Under the pieces are notes generated by a model. The model was not told the origin of the DNA. It did no database searches and worked only from the letters and a program-made list of their open reading frames with translations. From assembly GCA_041695325.1 (NCBI GenBank), contig JBGFRC010000041.1, forward strand, positions 1 to 8,165: a DNA stretch of 8,165 bases. Direction: 5' to 3'. The position numbers and the translations under genes were made by a program. This document shows, piece by piece, positions 6,093-8,165 of this stretch (position 1 is the stretch's first letter; every line of letters starts with the position of its first letter). This stretch comes from SURF-13 sp041695325. Its GTDB lineage: Bacteria; Pseudomonadota; Gammaproteobacteria; SURF-13.

Positions 6093-6130
6093 AAGCTTGC
6101 TTTTACAGGTAAAATTGAGGGCAATTGCCC
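6091..6130. promoter_or_regulatory. Cluster of palindromes in the ilvB / MIF divergent spacer
   Basis: Three dyads lie side by side between the divergent genes: AAAAGC-TT-GCTTTT (6091-6104), TTTTAC-AG-GTAAAA (6101-6114, overlapping the first), and the perfect 12-bp palindrome GGGCAATTGCCC (6119-6130). The last ends directly before the AAGGAG ribosome binding site (6131-6136) of the MIF-family gene. A TAAAAT at 6110-6115 could be that gene's -10 element, though no good -35 is seen. Dyads in this position suit operators for a dimeric regulator, but none can be named from the sequence. Confidence 0.4.
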
Positions 6131-6141
6131 AAGGAGAGCCC

Positions 6142-6486
6142 ATGCCCTATCTCAAGATACAAACCAACGCCGTCATGGAACAGGCCAAGACCGGCGCCTT
6201 GCTCAAAAAACTCTCGAAAACCGTGGCCCAGCACCTGGGAAAGCCGGAGAGCTACGTCATGGTGGTGTTGGAGCCGCCGGCTCCGATGCTGTTCGCCGGT
6301 ACGGACGCCCCGCTCGCCTACTTGGAACTGAAAAGCATCGGTCTGCCACAAAACAAAACCGCCGCGCTGTCCAAAACGCTGTGTGAACTGATGAACCGGG
6401 AACTGGGCGTCCCCCCGGAGCGCGTGTACATCGAGTTCAGCAACGCCAGCGGCGCAATGTGGGGCTGGAATGGGGATACGTTTTAG
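6142..6486 (+). CDS. MIF-family tautomerase (macrophage migration inhibitory factor-like)
   Basis: A 114-residue protein of the MIF/4-oxalocrotonate tautomerase superfamily, the size of animal MIF (about 115). Met-Pro at the N-terminus supplies the catalytic Pro2 that becomes the free terminal base after Met removal. LGKPESYVMVVL (32-43) aligns with TGKPPQYIAVHV of human MIF and carries the conserved lysine, K34. LKSIG and RVYIEFSNASGAMWGW match the MIF core and C-terminus, but the Asn of human VYIN is Glu here. Family members tautomerise phenylpyruvate or dopachrome in vitro; the natural substrate in bacteria is generally unknown, and none is claimed here. The start is fixed by AAGGAG five bases before ATG; the frame extends further upstream without family similarity. 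No signal peptide is seen, so it is likely cytoplasmic. It diverges from ilvB and converges with recR, with only 5 bases between the stop codons. Confidence 0.9.
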   Translation: MPYLKIQTNAVMEQAKTGALLKKLSKTVAQHLGKPESYVMVVLEPPAPMLFAGTDAPLAYLELKSIGLPQNKTAALSKTLCELMNRELGVPPERVYIEFSNASGAMWGWNGDTF

Positions 6487-6491
6487 TCCGG

Positions 6492-7088
6492 TTACATCTC
6501 CCTTCTGCCGCTGAAGGCGTAAGACAGCGTGCCGCCGTCCACGTACTCGAGCTCGCCGCCCACCGGCACGCCGTGCGCGATACGAGTGGGTTTGATGCCG
6601 CGTGCGCGCACCAGCTCGCTGATGTAGTGTGCGGTGGCCTCGCCTTCCACGGTGGGATTGGTGGCGAGGATCACCTCTTTCACGCCTCCCGCGTCCAGCC
6701 GCGCCGCGAGCTTGTCCAGGCCGATTTCATCCGGGCCGATGCCGTCCAGCGGCGAGAGGTGGCCCATGAGCACGAAGTACAAACCCTTGTAGCCGGTGGC
6801 GCGCTCCACCGCGAGCACGTCGGGCGGGCTCTCCACCACGCACAACAAACTGCGGTCGCGCCCCGGATCGCTGCACTGTCTGCACAGTTCAGTCTCGCAC
6901 AAGGTACGGCAGTCGGCGCAGTGGTGAATGCTATCCACGGCGGCGGCAAGCGCGTGCGCCAGCACGCGCGCGCCGGCGCGATTGCGTTGCAACAGGTGAA
7001 ACGCCATGCGCTGGGCGGATTTGGGGCCGACGCCGGGCAGACAACGCAACGCCTCGACGAGCTGTTCGATCAGTGACTGCGTCATCAT
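6492..7088 (-). CDS. recR: Recombination mediator RecR
   Basis: Works with RecO (and RecF) to load RecA onto SSB-coated single-stranded DNA during gap repair. The 198-residue length is normal. LPGVGPKSAQRMAFHLL (17-33) is the N-terminal helix-hairpin-helix region. The zinc finger is complete, C57-x2-C60-x8-C69-x2-C72. The Toprim domain starts near LLCVVESPPDV (81-91) and includes ATNPTVEGEAT, followed by the typical GVPVGGELEYVDGGTL near the C-terminus. Two consecutive ATG codons begin the gene. The first directly follows the ybaB TGA with no gap, so coupled translation is likely; the second ATG, three bases on, is equally possible. Third gene of dnaX-ybaB-recR. Confidence 0.97.
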   Translation of the reverse strand: MMTQSLIEQLVEALRCLPGVGPKSAQRMAFHLLQRNRAGARVLAHALAAAVDSIHHCADCRTLCETELCRQCSDPGRDRSLLCVVESPPDVLAVERATGYKGLYFVLMGHLSPLDGIGPDEIGLDKLAARLDAGGVKEVILATNPTVEGEATAHYISELVRARGIKPTRIAHGVPVGGELEYVDGGTLSYAFSGRREM

Positions 7089-7412
7089 TCAAAACGGCAG
7101 TTTGAAACCTTCCGGCAGGCCGATGCCGCCGGCCATGCCGGCGTACTTTTCCCTGGACGAGATTTCCACTTTGCGCACGGCGTCGTTTACCGCCGCCGCG
7201 ATCAAGTCCTCGATGATTTCCTTTTCGTCCCTGAGCAGATCAGGGTCAAGCGTGACGCGCTTTATGTCGTAACGCCCGGTCATGATGACGCGCACCAAAC
7301 CGCCGCCGGACTCGCCGGCTACCTCCATCGCGGCAAGCTCTTCCTGCGCCCTGAGCAGATTGGCCTGCATCTGCTGCGCCTGCCGCATGATATTGCCTAA
7401 ACCGCCTTTCAT
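7089..7412 (-). CDS. ybaB: YbaB/EbfC family nucleoid-associated protein
   Basis: A 107-residue small DNA-binding protein of the YbaB/EbfC family, which forms dimers with tweezer-like helices and coats the nucleoid. The N-terminal helix MKGGLGNIMRQAQQMQ is characteristic, followed by GESGGGLVRVIMTG, a central DLL..KEIIEDLIAAAVNDA helix and the Gly-rich tail AGGIGLPEGFKLPF. It lies 12 bases after the dnaX stop, with AGAGGTAAGG before the ATG, and ends immediately before recR. This dnaX-ybaB-recR order is very widely conserved, although the functional reason for the linkage is not settled. Confidence 0.95.
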   Translation of the reverse strand: MKGGLGNIMRQAQQMQANLLRAQEELAAMEVAGESGGGLVRVIMTGRYDIKRVTLDPDLLRDEKEIIEDLIAAAVNDAVRKVEISSREKYAGMAGGIGLPEGFKLPF

Positions 7413-7424
7413 CGCCTTACCTCT

Positions 7425-8165
7425 TCAGTCCATTAATCGAATCGAGCCGGGATCCACGCTGGTGTGAAACGTCTCGCACAACGCCTGTACGGTGGGATCC
7501 GCCGTCACCGCCTGTAGCGCCGCCTGCTGGCGTTCGGTCAGCGCGCGCAGTTGCTGCTGTGCCGGGGTTTCCCGGTCTGAGCTGCCTATCTTGATTACCA
7601 GTTTTACCATCGCGCCATAATGCTGTTGCAGCGCCTGTTGCAGGCGCTCTTCCAGATTTTTGGTATGCAGCTTGGCGTGCGCGCTATCCAGAAGAAGATG
7701 TAACATGTCGCCTTCGCGCTTGCTCAAGGTACAGTGCAAGGCAAGCTCTCGCGCCATACCACTGATCTGCAGCGCCGCGATGGTGGCTGTCCAGTCATCG
7801 CCTGCCGTATTGATCACACCTTCCGCGTCCTCGCCCTGCGCCCGGCTCACCGGCGCTACAGCCGCCACGGATGCCGTAACGGCGTTATTTTTCACGGGGG
7901 GCCCGGAGCCTGCGTCATTCACGGCGCCGCCCTCGACCGGGCGGAACGCCAGCATGCGCAGCAACGTCATTTCAAACCCGGTGCGCACATCGGGCGCAAA
8001 CGGCAGATCACGCCGTCCGGCGATGCCGATCTGATAATAAAGCTGCACGTCTTCCGGCGTCATGGCCTTGGCAAGCCGCAGCACCGTCTCACGATCTCCC
8101 CGGCTGTCGTCCAGCGCCTGAGGCGCGACTTGCGCCAGCGCAATCCGTTGCAGGGTGCTGAGCAT
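7425..8165 (-). CDS. dnaX: DNA polymerase III subunit tau/gamma, C-terminal part (cut by window edge)
   Basis: Clamp-loader subunit that loads the sliding clamp and, through tau, tethers polymerase cores. Only the last 246 residues are present; the AAA+ ATPase domains lie beyond the right edge. The first Met in the window is internal. Residues 1-76 of the fragment are the end of domain III: LQRIALAQV, then DVQLYYQIGIAGRRDLPFAP and GFEMTLLRMLAF match E. coli tau closely. A short Ala/Val/Pro-rich linker (about 77-123) replaces the much longer linker of E. coli. From W125 (DDWTATIAAL) to the end is domain V, which contacts the alpha subunit in tau. A CCCCCC run at 7901-7896, at the domain III/linker junction, is followed by nearby stops in both other frames, so a shorter gamma-like product is possible. 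Confidence 0.95.
   Translation of the reverse strand: MLSTLQRIALAQVAPQALDDSRGDRETVLRLAKAMTPEDVQLYYQIGIAGRRDLPFAPDVRTGFEMTLLRMLAFRPVEGGAVNDAGSGPPVKNNAVTASVAAVAPVSRAQGEDAEGVINTAGDDWTATIAALQISGMARELALHCTLSKREGDMLHLLLDSAHAKLHTKNLEERLQQALQQHYGAMVKLVIKIGSSDRETPAQQQLRALTERQQAALQAVTADPTVQALCETFHTSVDPGSIRLMD

Noticed and set aside
6026..6124. N-terminal extension of ilvB to the ATG at 6124
   Set aside because: The extra 33 codons are unlike the family, have no ribosome binding site and overlap the likely promoter; GTG at 6025 has GGAG at good spacing and gives the standard N-terminus.
6026..6141. Branched-chain leader peptide upstream of ilvB
   Set aside because: I looked for an Ile/Val/Leu-rich short ORF with following hairpin on the minus strand and found none; the likely transcript leader is only about 33 bases.

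Overview
The window is a GC-rich chromosomal segment from a proteobacterium, most likely beta/gamma. The evidence is a class I 338-residue ketol-acid reductoisomerase, an IlvB/IlvH acetohydroxyacid synthase of beta/gamma type, the gene order ilvB-ilvH-ilvC-pssA-leuA, and the standard dnaX-ybaB-recR cluster. Genus cannot be read from the sequence. No mobile element, CRISPR array, tRNA or rRNA was seen. Coding is dense and no gene-free stretch exceeds 300 bases.

Layout, left to right. Bases 1-130 are the untranslated region downstream of leuA and hold two adjacent perfect hairpins, one of which looks like the leuA terminator. leuA (131-1678, minus) follows. The 263-base gap 1679-1941 is not empty. 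It holds a strong sigma70-type promoter, a 33-codon leucine-rich leader peptide whose core resembles the enterobacterial LeuL peptide, and several GC-rich hairpins, so leuA appears to be under leucine attenuation. Next come pssA (1942-2745), ilvC (2763-3779), ilvH (3819-4313) and ilvB (4313-6025), all on the minus strand and closely packed, with a candidate promoter upstream of ilvB. A short divergent spacer with several palindromes separates ilvB from a plus-strand MIF-family tautomerase gene (6142-6486). That gene converges with recR (6492-7088), which is preceded by ybaB/ebfC (7089-7412) and the 3' part of dnaX (7425 to the right edge), all minus strand.

How the genes work together. IlvB and IlvH make acetolactate or acetohydroxybutyrate. 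IlvC reduces and isomerises these. After dehydration by IlvD (not in this window), the ketoisovalerate formed is the substrate of LeuA, which commits carbon to leucine. The leader upstream of leuA would let leucine supply tune only this branch, while the ilv genes serve all three branched-chain amino acids. pssA (phosphatidylserine synthesis) sits inside the block, an arrangement familiar in these bacteria. DnaX, YbaB and RecR are a separate replication/repair cluster. The most rewarding part of the window is the unannotated leuA leader: its promoter would start transcription almost at the leader peptide ATG, and no classical U-tract terminator is visible behind its hairpins.
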